Of a stretch of 64,000 nt of DNA, positions 8,777 through 17,913 are shown piece by piece. This DNA comes from Paramoeba atlantica (lineage: Eukaryota > Discosea). The stretch is taken from NCBI GenBank assembly GCA_977017575.1, contig CDRNVI010000052.1, positions 1 through 64,000 of the forward strand. Reading direction: 5' to 3'. The notes under the pieces are model-generated. The model was not told the DNA's origin, made no database searches, and worked only from the letters and a program-made list of their open reading frames with translations. Within the stretch, counting starts at the first letter, position 1; each line of letters starts with the position of its first letter. The translations under genes were made by a program, and so were the position numbers.

Positions 8777-11700
8777 ATGCGTCGACTCTACCCCAAACTC
8801 CCCTCCCCCCTCTCCACTACCCCTTTCCTCCTACGACACTTCACCGATGCCACGCAATCCCGCAAACCTCACCCCCACGAATCCTTCGTCAACGGACTCC
8901 AAACCGAGTTCCTTGACAACCTTCTCACCACGTGGCAAACCACCCCAGCGGCCGTCGACCCCTCCTGGCACCCCATCCTGGAAAAACTCACCCATGCCCG
9001 TCCAGAGGATCCCTTAGTGAAATCCTTTGACCGCTCCCAGGCTCTTGCTCAAGGCTCTGCGCTCGAGGACACGCTCTCTTCCACTTCTGAAACATCTTGT
9101 GCTGCTGCTGCGGCTGCGGCTTTAGCCTCTCGCAAGGACATCATGGATCACTTCAAGGTGACCTGGATGATACGTGCCTATGAGGTCCGTGGACACCGCA
9201 TCGCGGATGTGGACCCGCTGGCCCCCGTGGGAGATCGGGACACGACCCGGGCCCATGAGCTCCAGCTGCAACACTTTGGGTTTCAGGAGAGTGATTTGAG
9301 CCGTGAGTTCCATATGGGGGTAATCCCCGCTCTTGGGGGGATACACGCCGCGAATCAAAAAATGACCTTGCGTGCGATTGTGGAGAAGCTCCACAAAACG
9401 TACTGTCAGAAGGTAGGCTATGAGTTTACCCATATTGTGGATGCGCGTCGGGCACGGTGGATGCGGGAGCGTATTGCGGCACCGCAGCCCCCGACGGTGG
9501 CGGAGAGAAAGGCGTGTTTGCATGATCTTGTGCGTACGTTCTCGTTTGAGCGCACGTTGCTTTCGGAGTTTGCGGACGCGACACGGTATGGGATTTCCGG
9601 TGTAGAGGTACTGATTCCGGTAATGAAACTGCTGGTGCGCCACGCCGCCGCGAGTGGGGTGCGGGAGATTGTGATTGGCGGCACCCACCGGGGGCGGTTC
9701 AACATGCTCGCCCACGTACTGAGCACCGACATGGGGTTTGTACTGCAGCAGCTGTACGATCACAAAAACGGCACCCCCCACCGCACCGAGTCCCGCGACA
9801 TCCTCGCCAACCAAGGCTACGGCCTCGAACGTGCCACCCTTAACGGTGACCGCATCCGTCTCACCCTCCTCCCCAACGCCACCCACGCCGAGAGCGTAAG
9901 CCCCCTCGTCGCGGGCTACGTCCGTGCCCGACAACACTACGACCAAGCCGACCCCCACCGCACCCGTACCCTCGCCGTCCTCCTCCACGGCGACGGCGGT
10001 TTCGCCTCCCAGGGGGTCGCCTACGAGACCACCGGCCTCTCCGACCTCCAGTTCCACAACATCGGCGGCACCCTCCACCTGGTCCTCAACAACCGTCTCG
10101 CCCACACCGCCTCCCCCTCCCAGTACCGCGGCCCCACCGCTGCTGCCGCCTGCACCAACCTCGCCCTCCCCGTCCAGGCCCCCGTGTTCCACGTCAACGC
10201 GGACGACCCCGACGGGGCCCTGCGGGTCGTGCGGCTCGCGCTGGACTACCGCGGGGCGTTCCACCAGGACGCGATCGTGGACCTGGTGTGCTACCGGGCC
10301 CACGGCCACAGCGAGACGGACGACCCGACGGTGGCCCACCCGCAGCTGTACCGCACCGTCGCGCGGCACCCCGACGTGCTGTCGCAGTACGCGGGGCGGC
10401 TGGTGGGGGAGGGGGTGGTGGGGGCGGGGGAGGTCGGGGGGGTGGAGGCGGGGGTGAACCGGGAGCTGCGGGGGGCGCTGGCGAATGTGAAGAGGGGGAG
10501 CGTGAGTGGGTGGGAGAGGGGGGCGAGGGCAGGGGGTACGGGGGCGGGGACGACGGCGACAACGGTGGTGGGGGGGAGTTGTGTGGCGTTGCCGGGGGTG
10601 ACGGGGGTGGGGAGGGAGGGGTTGCGGGATTTGGGGAAAAGGTTGGCAAAGCTGCCGGAGGGGTTTGATCCGCACCCGACGTTGCGGCGGATTTTGGAGG
10701 AGAGGGCCAAGCATTATGATTCTGGGGAGGGGTTGGATTGGGGAGCGGCGGAGGCGTTGGCGTTTGCGTCGTTGCTGCAGGAAGGGGTTCATGTACGGGT
10801 CAGTGGGCAAGATGTCGAGCGTGGGACGTTTTCTCACCGGCACGCGCTGTTGGTGGATGTGAACACTGCGAAGGTGACCATTCCGCTGGCGAATTTCCTG
10901 CCTGGGGTCCAGGCCCCGTTTCGGATTGTCAACTCCTCGTTGTCGGAGTATGCCGTCTGTGGATATGAGTTAGGGTATAGCACGGCGAATCCGAATGCGG
11001 TCGTGATCTGGGAAGCGCAATTTGGAGATTTTGCAAACGGTGCCCAGGTGATTTTCGACCAGTATCTGAGCTCCATGGAGTGGAAATGGGGTACCGCTGT
11101 GACTGGGTTGGTGGTGAATCTCCCCCATGGGTACGACGGCATGGGCCCGGAGCACTCCAGCGGGCGAATTGAGCGGTTTCTACAAGGTAGTGATGATGAC
11201 GAGGAGCTCCCGATGGCGTTGCTGCGCAAGAACCGCGTCTTGCTGCGTCAAGTCTCTGAGAATCGTGACCTGAACTTGCTTTACCCCGTGTTGGAGGACA
11301 TGATTCGCACGTACAACTGGCAGGTGTGCTTCCCCTCGACGCCTGCGAATTACTTCCACGTGCTACGAAGACAGGTGCACCGTGCTTTCCGTAAGCCGTT
11401 GATTAATTTTTACAGCAAAGCGTTTCTCCGAGCCCCAAACATTTCCAGCTACGCCGAGATGGGGACCGGTACGCTCTTCCAGCCGATCATCGATGACCCA
11501 AGCGTGACGCACTACGACAAAGTTAAGAAGGTGATCTTGTGCACGGGGCAAATCTATTTCCATCTAAGAAAGCACCGCGACAGCAGCAAAAAAGCGTGTA
11601 AATTGGCTTTGGTACGATTGGAACAACTCTCCCCCTTTCCGTGGCTACACGTAGATGCCGTGCTCTCTCGCTACCCGAACAAAGTGGCTATCTCGTGGGC

Positions 11701-11896
11701 CCAGGAGGAGCCCATGAACATGGGAGCGTGGAACTACGTAGAGCCCCGGCTACATAATCTCCTCTCTTTCCATCACAGGAAAACTACTGTTCGCTACGTG
11801 GGACGACCGCCCGCGGCAGCCAGCGCAGTGGGAGCGAAATCCATGCACGATGCCGAGATCGCGCGGTACTTAGAAGAGGCTATGAGCGGTATTTAG
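8777..11896 (+). CDS. OGDH: 2-oxoglutarate dehydrogenase E1, paralogue A (degenerate diphosphate-binding half)
   Basis: Thiamine-diphosphate E1 of the mitochondrial 2-oxoglutarate dehydrogenase complex. Start taken at 8777 because MRRLYPKLPSPLSTTPFLL is a good matrix-targeting peptide; the longer frame begins at 8684. The C-terminal half is textbook: SGQDVERGTFSHRH, NSSLSEYA with Glu724, EAQFGDFANGAQV, GMGPEHSSGRIERF with His793, and STPANYFHVLRRQ. The N-terminal half is eroded. HGDGGFASQG keeps the GDG..NN thiamine motif, but NNQIGFTTDP has become NNRLAHTASP (residues 438-447), GDVKYHLG has become RDILANQG (about 340) and SHLEAVNP has become THAESVSP. The next gene shows the reverse pattern. 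Codon third positions are C-rich at 9770-10200 then G-rich at 10380-10800. It probably shares a transcript with paralogue B. Confidence 0.92.
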   Translation: MRRLYPKLPSPLSTTPFLLRHFTDATQSRKPHPHESFVNGLQTEFLDNLLTTWQTTPAAVDPSWHPILEKLTHARPEDPLVKSFDRSQALAQGSALEDTLSSTSETSCAAAAAAALASRKDIMDHFKVTWMIRAYEVRGHRIADVDPLAPVGDRDTTRAHELQLQHFGFQESDLSREFHMGVIPALGGIHAANQKMTLRAIVEKLHKTYCQKVGYEFTHIVDARRARWMRERIAAPQPPTVAERKACLHDLVRTFSFERTLLSEFADATRYGISGVEVLIPVMKLLVRHAAASGVREIVIGGTHRGRFNMLAHVLSTDMGFVLQQLYDHKNGTPHRTESRDILANQGYGLERATLNGDRIRLTLLPNATHAESVSPLVAGYVRARQHYDQADPHRTRTLAVLLHGDGGFASQGVAYETTGLSDLQFHNIGGTLHLVLNNRLAHTASPSQYRGPTAAAACTNLALPVQAPVFHVNADDPDGALRVVRLALDYRGAFHQDAIVDLVCYRAHGHSETDDPTVAHPQLYRTVARHPDVLSQYAGRLVGEGVVGAGEVGGVEAGVNRELRGALANVKRGSVSGWERGARAGGTGAGTTATTVVGGSCVALPGVTGVGREGLRDLGKRLAKLPEGFDPHPTLRRILEERAKHYDSGEGLDWGAAEALAFASLLQEGVHVRVSGQDVERGTFSHRHALLVDVNTAKVTIPLANFLPGVQAPFRIVNSSLSEYAVCGYELGYSTANPNAVVIWEAQFGDFANGAQVIFDQYLSSMEWKWGTAVTGLVVNLPHGYDGMGPEHSSGRIERFLQGSDDDEELPMALLRKNRVLLRQVSENRDLNLLYPVLEDMIRTYNWQVCFPSTPANYFHVLRRQVHRAFRKPLINFYSKAFLRAPNISSYAEMGTGTLFQPIIDDPSVTHYDKVKKVILCTGQIYFHLRKHRDSSKKACKLALVRLEQLSPFPWLHVDAVLSRYPNKVAISWAQEEPMNMGAWNYVEPRLHNLLSFHHRKTTVRYVGRPPAAASAVGAKSMHDAEIARYLEEAMSGI

Positions 11897-12252
11897 GGTT
11901 CGCTGTGTCTTCAGCAGGGAAGTGCTAATTTTAGATTGAGAATTCTGAACCATTTTTTCATGTAATTCAATGCATTTTTTTCGTTTCTTACGTTCCCTTA
12001 ATAATTAAATTTTGTGCTGATAATCTGTTTCTTCCAACTGTCCTATTGAAGCGCTTTGTGATACAATGTATACACCAATGACACGTTACATCACTAGGCA
12101 CTATGACACGTTACATCACTAGGCACAAATAAAATGCGCTTTTCATCAGCCCTTCTGACGACTCTCCATTATTTTTACCACAAAACAGTATTTTTCTTCT
12201 TTCTCTTCCACACTTCCTCTTCCATTCTTCCTCCCCCCTCTCCCTTCCTTTC
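11897..12252. other. Intergenic region with a tandem duplication
   Basis: Separates the two E1 genes. A 25-bp unit (ATGACACGTTACATCACTAG plus GCACT) occurs twice in tandem at 12078-12102 and 12103-12127. A long pyrimidine tract (about 12190-12252) precedes the next start. Confidence 0.7.
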
Positions 12253-15234
12253 ATGATGCGACGCGTCACTCCCCGTCTCCACACCGCCACTCCCCGACGC
12301 TACCCCCTCCACCCGTGCGACAACTTCCTTACCCCAGAAAACGCCTCCTATCTCGACACCCTCCCCCCAGACACCGCCCCTCCCCCACCCCACCCTACCC
12401 CCAGCCTCGATCCCCCCACCTGGGCCTCTCTCCTTCACAAAGCCGATGACCTCCCACGAGAGCAGCCGTTGCTACGCTCCACCTTTCGACCGCTCTCTTC
12501 TTCTTCATCTTCTTCTCATCCCCACAAATCTTCTTCCCCTTCTTCTCTTCACAACGTTTCTGTGAACTACTCTATGAGCGAGGCGGCACGGCTAGCCTGG
12601 ATGTGTCGCGCCTGGCAAGTCCACGGTCACCTCACCGCCACCCTTGACCCGTTGAATTTACACCAAGGCATGCTGCGGATGCCCGACTCCTTTGGGGTGC
12701 GCGTGGAGGAACTCGAGCCCGCGTACTTTGGATTCACCGAGGCCGACCTCGAGCGCTCGTTTTATCTCGGCATGTCCTCCACGAAAGGGGGACTGCTCGG
12801 GGAGGACACCACCATGACCCTACGGGAGCTCCATGCGAAGTTAAAAAGTATTTATGGACAGAAAATTGGGTACCAGTTTATGCATCTCGCGGAGCCGGAG
12901 TGTGCAAAATGGTTCCGGGATCGGATCGAGACCCCGGAGCACTATCCGGAGTATTTGGGGTTCTCCACGGAGGAGAAGCTGGATGTGCTGCATCACCTGG
13001 CGCGTGGGGAACTCTTCGAGCAGTTTCTCCACACGAAATTTGTCGGGAGTAAACGGTTTGGGCTGGATGGTGGGGAGTCGCTGATTCCGGGGATGATGGA
13101 AATGATCCAACGCGCGGCCTCTCATGGGGTGGAGCACATTGTGTTGGGGATGCCCCACCGTGGGAGGCTATCGGTACTCACCAATGTGTGTGGGAAATCC
13201 ATGGAGGCGCTTTTTAAGGAATTTAAGGGACTCACGCTGGATGATATGCAGGGTGAGGGTTCCGGAGATGTGAAGTATCACTTGGGGATGACTAACCGAC
13301 GGGTGTTGAAGAATGGCAGCGCCATCCAGCTCAGTCTGCTTGCGAATCCAAGTCACCTTGAGGCGGTGAACCCGTTAGTGGAGGGTAAGGCACGGGCGAA
13401 GCAACACTGTCTTGGGGACACCTCCCGGGACCGGGTGATGGCCGTCCAGCTGCACGGCGATGCGGCGTTTGCGGGCCAGGGCGTGTGCTACGAGACCATG
13501 GGTCTCGGCGAGTTGGAGTCATTTAGCACTGGGGGAACCATTCATATTGTGGTGAACAACCAGATCGGGTTCACCACGGACCCGAAAAAGTCACGCTCCT
13601 CCCCGTATTGCACCGATCTCGGGCGTGTGTTTGGGTGTCCGGTGCTGCACGTGAACGGGGATAGCCCAGAGGACGTTGCCCGGGTGTTTCGCCTGGCCGC
13701 AGATTTCCGTAAAGAGTTCAAAAAATCCATCATCGTCGACCTCGTGTGCTACCGCCGCTTCGGCCACAACGAGACCGACGAACCCATGTTCACCCAACCC
13801 CTCATGTACCGCGCCATCAAAAACCACCCCACCATTCTCACCCAATACACCCAAAAACTCATCTCCGAGAACTGCATCACCCCGGAAGAAACCCAAACCC
13901 TCCACCACACCATCACCCAAGCCCTCCGCGCCTCCCTCACCCACCTCGACGCCTACACCCTTACCAAATCCGAGTGGTACGACTCCTACTGGAAAAACTT
14001 CCGCAAGGCCTCCCATGTCTTTGCCAAGCTCTACCCCACCCAAGTCTCCGGGGAGGTCCTCCGCGAGCTCTCCACTCTGGTCATCCAAGTCCCCCCGCGT
14101 ATTGCGCTTCACCCGAAGTTAGCCTCCCTGTTCAAGGCCCGGCAGCACACGCTGGACACCGGCAAGGGGATCGGCTGGGCCACGGCAGAGGCCCTGGCCT
14201 TTGGGAGTCTCCTGCAGGAGGGGATCCACGTGCGGCTCAGTGGGCAGGACGTCGCGAAGGGGAGCTACCACCAGCGGCACGCGGTGGTGCGGGACGCGCT
14301 GACGGGGGTGGAGTACAGCCCGCTGAAGAACATGTCGAGTGGACGGTTCGTGCTGTGCGACAGCCCCGGGGGGAACTACGGGGTGCTGGGGTACGAGCTG
14401 GGGTACTCCATGGAGAGCCCACAGGCGCTGGTGATCTGGGAGGCCCCGGAGGGGGAGTTGGTGAACAGTGCACAGATTGTGGTGGATCAGTTTATTGCGT
14501 CCGGGGAGGCGAAGTGGGGTCGGCAGTGTGGGTTGGTGGTGGCGTTGCCGGTGGGGTGTGAGGGGGAGGGACCGGATTTGTCGGGGGCTCGGGTGGAGAG
14601 GTTTTTGCAGGCGGTGGATGAGGAGGTGGCGGAGGATGCGGAGGGGTATGGGCCGAATTCTCATGCGAGGGTGAATATGGAGGTGGTGAGCCCGACGACG
14701 CCGGCGAATTACTTTCATTTGTTACGGCGCCAAATTCATCGGAATTTTCGTAAGCCGTTGGTGTTGTTCCTGCCGAAGACCACCGTAGGTAGTGCAAAGG
14801 AGGAGTTGGTGGATTCTGAGTTCGCCCCGGTGATCGCGGACGAGGCACGCTGTTCGCCGGATGCCGTGACAAAGGTGGTGCTGTGCTGTGGTCCGTTTTA
14901 TTACCGTCTGTGTGAGGCCTTGTCAGACCTCTCGAAAAAGGACGTCGTACTGGTTCGTGTCGAACAGCTTGCACCGTTTCCCGACCGCCTTGTGAAGAAA
15001 CAGCTTGAGCGATTTCCTAAGGCAAAGGTGGTGTGGGCTCAGGAGGAGCCGCGGAATATGGGCGCCTGGAGTTATGTCCGTCCGCGAATTAACGCCGCAC
15101 TACGCTGTGGGAAAAGGAAACATTCCGAGTTACAGTATCGAGGACCCCGGGCATGCTCCGTGGTGTGTACCGGGGACAAGCACATATTCGCACAGCAGCA
15201 AAAACAGCTTGTTAAATCAGTGTTCGACGAGTAG
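12253..15234 (+). CDS. OGDH: 2-oxoglutarate dehydrogenase E1, paralogue B (degenerate pyrimidine-binding half)
   Basis: 993 residues, with a short basic mitochondrial leader (MMRRVTPRLHTATPRRY). The N-terminal half is canonical: GGESLIPGMMEMIQR, LGMPHRGRLSVL, GSGDVKYHLGM (338-345), NPSHLEAVNPLVEGKARA, HGDAAFAGQG, NNQIGFTTDP (435-444) and GHNETDEPMFTQP. The C-terminal half is eroded where paralogue A is intact: GTFSHRH is GSYHQRH, SSLSEYG is SPGGNYG (the conserved Glu is Asn708), QFGDF is PEGEL, and GPEHSSAR is GPDLSGAR (His replaced by Leu776). In this enzyme class each active site uses the diphosphate domain of one subunit and the pyrimidine domain of the other. A heterodimer with paralogue A would therefore have one complete site. 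Third-position C and G blocks alternate at least twice along the gene. Confidence 0.92.
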   Translation: MMRRVTPRLHTATPRRYPLHPCDNFLTPENASYLDTLPPDTAPPPPHPTPSLDPPTWASLLHKADDLPREQPLLRSTFRPLSSSSSSSHPHKSSSPSSLHNVSVNYSMSEAARLAWMCRAWQVHGHLTATLDPLNLHQGMLRMPDSFGVRVEELEPAYFGFTEADLERSFYLGMSSTKGGLLGEDTTMTLRELHAKLKSIYGQKIGYQFMHLAEPECAKWFRDRIETPEHYPEYLGFSTEEKLDVLHHLARGELFEQFLHTKFVGSKRFGLDGGESLIPGMMEMIQRAASHGVEHIVLGMPHRGRLSVLTNVCGKSMEALFKEFKGLTLDDMQGEGSGDVKYHLGMTNRRVLKNGSAIQLSLLANPSHLEAVNPLVEGKARAKQHCLGDTSRDRVMAVQLHGDAAFAGQGVCYETMGLGELESFSTGGTIHIVVNNQIGFTTDPKKSRSSPYCTDLGRVFGCPVLHVNGDSPEDVARVFRLAADFRKEFKKSIIVDLVCYRRFGHNETDEPMFTQPLMYRAIKNHPTILTQYTQKLISENCITPEETQTLHHTITQALRASLTHLDAYTLTKSEWYDSYWKNFRKASHVFAKLYPTQVSGEVLRELSTLVIQVPPRIALHPKLASLFKARQHTLDTGKGIGWATAEALAFGSLLQEGIHVRLSGQDVAKGSYHQRHAVVRDALTGVEYSPLKNMSSGRFVLCDSPGGNYGVLGYELGYSMESPQALVIWEAPEGELVNSAQIVVDQFIASGEAKWGRQCGLVVALPVGCEGEGPDLSGARVERFLQAVDEEVAEDAEGYGPNSHARVNMEVVSPTTPANYFHLLRRQIHRNFRKPLVLFLPKTTVGSAKEELVDSEFAPVIADEARCSPDAVTKVVLCCGPFYYRLCEALSDLSKKDVVLVRVEQLAPFPDRLVKKQLERFPKAKVVWAQEEPRNMGAWSYVRPRINAALRCGKRKHSELQYRGPRACSVVCTGDKHIFAQQQKQLVKSVFDE

Positions 15235-15410
15235 GTTCATTTTTTCTTGAGATTTTACAGGTATGAGATGATAAATAATGCGCAGGAGGTTTCTTAAGAA
15301 GTGTATGTGGAGCTAAGACTCCAATTATGGGTTTTGACTTGTAAGAGCTTATGTAATGAAGTATGTTGCCCCTCTTGTTTCTAATGCTTTTCTTTCTTCC
15401 GTTACATTGA

Positions 15411-17078
15411 TTACATTTCGGTATCTTGGACAAACATTTTCATCCGAATTTTCGGATTCTTGTTCAGAATACGCATGCAATTATTCTTTGTTTTGGTTGT
15501 CTTAGGGATACGCTTGCCTACGTTTTTTGTATCACTAATTTTGCCCTTTTGCATGTTCACCAGTGGGTCACGGCGGGCCACGGTGGGTCCAGCATATTAT
15601 GCTTTTGCACCGAGCAAAACTGCGAGCTGTGCCTGTCAGGAACACTTCTCCGGTTGTGCATTTGCTGCCGTCATCTGTGGTACCCTTTGCTCCATCAAGT
15701 AGACTTCGCTGCTGAAACACTGGATTCACTTGTCAGCTCACAAATTTGCTCTCGCCAAAAAACGTATTTTGAGTATGTGACCAAGACAGTAGTCCCGTAC
15801 TTACGTTCTTTAGGAACACCCTCCGATGTTTTCCTCTCACTGGAACTGCTGGAATTAAGGGTTAAAGAGTGTTTAGGTCATCGAGAACTTTTTATCCCGG
15901 AATCGGGAGCTTATAGCGGTTGTACAAAACGTTTCTCGTATTCAGATCGAGCATGTGGCGATGCTTCTATGCGGTACTCCGGGTGGAAGTTATTTGCTGT
16001 TCGATTGCCTAATGCTTTTGTAGCGAAGAGCAGTCGAATGTTATCTTCACAAAGAGCCATACGGCGTAAGAAAAAATGGCCAATTAAGATTGACTGCAGC
16101 TTTCCTCCTTCAAACTCTGCACCACTTTTCATAGAGTGGAAACTTAAAAATGCCACCTTACCTGTTTGGAATACACGCGTCAAAACGCTTAAATTTCTAC
16201 GATCGGGGTATTGCAACAACGACAACGTCGCGTTACTCTACCGTGTTTGTCACTACTGTCTGAAATATGGAGCGCCTAGCAACGTATACTGTCCGCTGGA
16301 AATCTTTTCGTTAGATTTTTCTCGCGCATGTCGAGCAGTCGCATCGCTTCTGCTGGATTATTTATCCTATTCTCGCGCGGTACCGTGTCAGTCCATGAAC
16401 AGCAGAGAGAGACTAAGAGCAAGACAAGATTTTTCTGATACACTAACTGAAACAAATGTCGGTAGGTGGCCTATCACACTGCACACTCCTATCCCATCAA
16501 GCTACGAAATACTTCACACTATTCCGAGGATCATTGAAATACTGTTTCAAAGTCGCATCCTGCCTTCTCTACGGCTTGCACAACAACGAAACCGATTTAC
16601 CGCACACGGCTTGCTGTGTCTAGAAAAAACGTTAGAAAATCTTATTTTGGTCGAAGGCAGAGAATCCGAAAATTACTTGCGTTTCATGCATGATTGTCTT
16701 ACGCACGTTCTCGAATCGCCTACCGAATTCCCTATTTGTCACCGCACACCAAATAAAAAAATATTGTGCGAAGAACTGATAAATGAAGAAACTAATAAAT
16801 GTGAGACTAGTGCAAAAGCCGTTATGTCAAAGTCCAATGCAAGGAGTTCCAAAGAGTTGCTTCAAAACCTGCAGGCGCTAATCTACAAGGCTAGAGAAAT
16901 TTATTTCCTTGCCACTTCTGTACGTGACTGCAGTGTTCTCATGGTGGTCCCTTCCTTTTCCCAGGCTGTTTCCCTTCCGACTGTGTCACTCATCGATTTC
17001 GATGACAAAAGCCACAAAGGACTATTACATTATGTCAAGCAAGAGATCGCACTATGTAAAGAGTATCAGAACGCTTAG
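15411..17078 (+). CDS. Hypothetical protein, start codon unclear
   Basis: The frame is open from 15411 to the stop at 17078 (about 550 residues) but has no ATG before 15968; the codon at 15426 is TTG. The AT-neutral composition, even amino-acid use and lack of low complexity argue for a real gene. The N-terminal 60 residues are Cys-rich (CFCTEQNCELCLSG, LRLCICCRHLW) and could bind zinc. The rest looks helical, with FLRSGYCNNDNVALLYRVCH and SSYEILHTIPRIIEILFQSR. I recognise no family. Either the N-terminus comes from another frame through an indel, translation starts at a non-ATG codon, or the gene is 5'-truncated. An ATG at 15475 in another frame follows an AG acceptor (TCTTGTTCAG). Confidence 0.5.
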   Translation, partial: LHFGILDKHFHPNFRILVQNTHAIILCFGCLRDTLAYVFCITNFALLHVHQWVTAGHGGSSILCFCTEQNCELCLSGTLLRLCICCRHLWYPLLHQVDFAAETLDSLVSSQICSRQKTYFEYVTKTVVPYLRSLGTPSDVFLSLELLELRVKECLGHRELFIPESGAYSGCTKRFSYSDRACGDASMRYSGWKLFAVRLPNAFVAKSSRMLSSQRAIRRKKKWPIKIDCSFPPSNSAPLFIEWKLKNATLPVWNTRVKTLKFLRSGYCNNDNVALLYRVCHYCLKYGAPSNVYCPLEIFSLDFSRACRAVASLLLDYLSYSRAVPCQSMNSRERLRARQDFSDTLTETNVGRWPITLHTPIPSSYEILHTIPRIIEILFQSRILPSLRLAQQRNRFTAHGLLCLEKTLENLILVEGRESENYLRFMHDCLTHVLESPTEFPICHRTPNKKILCEELINEETNKCETSAKAVMSKSNARSSKELLQNLQALIYKAREIYFLATSVRDCSVLMVVPSFSQAVSLPTVSLIDFDDKSHKGLLHYVKQEIALCKEYQNA

Positions 17079-17169
17079 AAAGCGGTGTGGTCGTCTTTTT
17101 AAAAGTCTTTATCGTATTCTCTTTTTTTAGCTCGAAATAACGTACTGAACCAGCAACAACGAATCATTG

Positions 17170-17820
17170 TCTATTTTAACAATTATGAAGGACATATTCG
17201 GTCGTAGCTGTGGCCGCTGTCAATATCTGAGCGTTGTCACGCTGGATCGCTACCTCGATGGCCATTAGGGCGTGCTTTATAAAGCCTCTTGGATTTGGAG
17301 TTTATCTCCCCAATTTCCTCAAAAAGGAGAGTGTCGCATTTCCCTGTACTCCGAAAACCGTAAATGCTAACGGGAAGAGGGTCATCCCCTCTCACTTGCC
17401 AACCCTCCATACTTCTTGAGTATGTCAGCTTCAGCTTTTTGGGCCGTGCTGCCCGGATATTTGACTTTAACCTCTACGTAGAAAGCAGCAAATGGTTGAC
17501 GATGGTTACGTCGACGAGAACAACTTGATTCCCGACTAGCAAGCACACGTCTGGCCCGCTTCCATCCTCGAAACGCGGTTCGTGAGGGTCTGGACGGAAG
17601 CCATGTTGACGGAGTATGCGCAGGAAGCACTCTTTAACAAGTGCGTGGCGTGTTGCTGCTATCTTGCCTCGGACTCGGCGGCCCATGTATCGCAAATTTA
17701 TCACTTGGGTAGGATTCACCGCAGGTGCATTGAATTTCTTGCCTGAATGATGGCGGAAGGAGGTAACAACGTCGGAGAGCTGTCTGCCACTCTGAGTTCG
17801 ACATCATGTATTCTCTTTTT
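17170..17820 (-). mobile_element. Fragment of a non-LTR retrotransposon (LINE) 3' coding end
   Basis: On the minus strand, pieces in different frames match the region after the reverse transcriptase in some LINEs. There is an EWQTALRRCYLLPPSF segment, a CTCG cysteine motif, RHALVKECFLRILRQHGF, and a PDVCLLVGNQVVLVDVTI segment that fits the PD..D core of a restriction-like endonuclease (as in SLACS/CZAR/R2-type elements). A YGGL-type tail follows. The reverse transcriptase itself is absent. The copy is broken in several places and inactive. It fills most of the gap between two host genes and lies opposite to their direction. Confidence 0.5.
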
Positions 17821-17913
17821 AAAATTTCAGCTGTAAAAATCTTTTTACGTTCAATACGGGTTACAATACTCTAAACAGAAAAAAGAATAGTTTTGAGTTT
17901 TCGCTGTTTCTCA

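Noticed and set aside
9122-10843. 573-codon minus-strand open frame opposite E1 paralogue A
   Set aside because: It is made of His/Pro- and Gly/Val-rich runs produced by the C- and G-skewed codons of the real gene on the + strand; no motif of its own.
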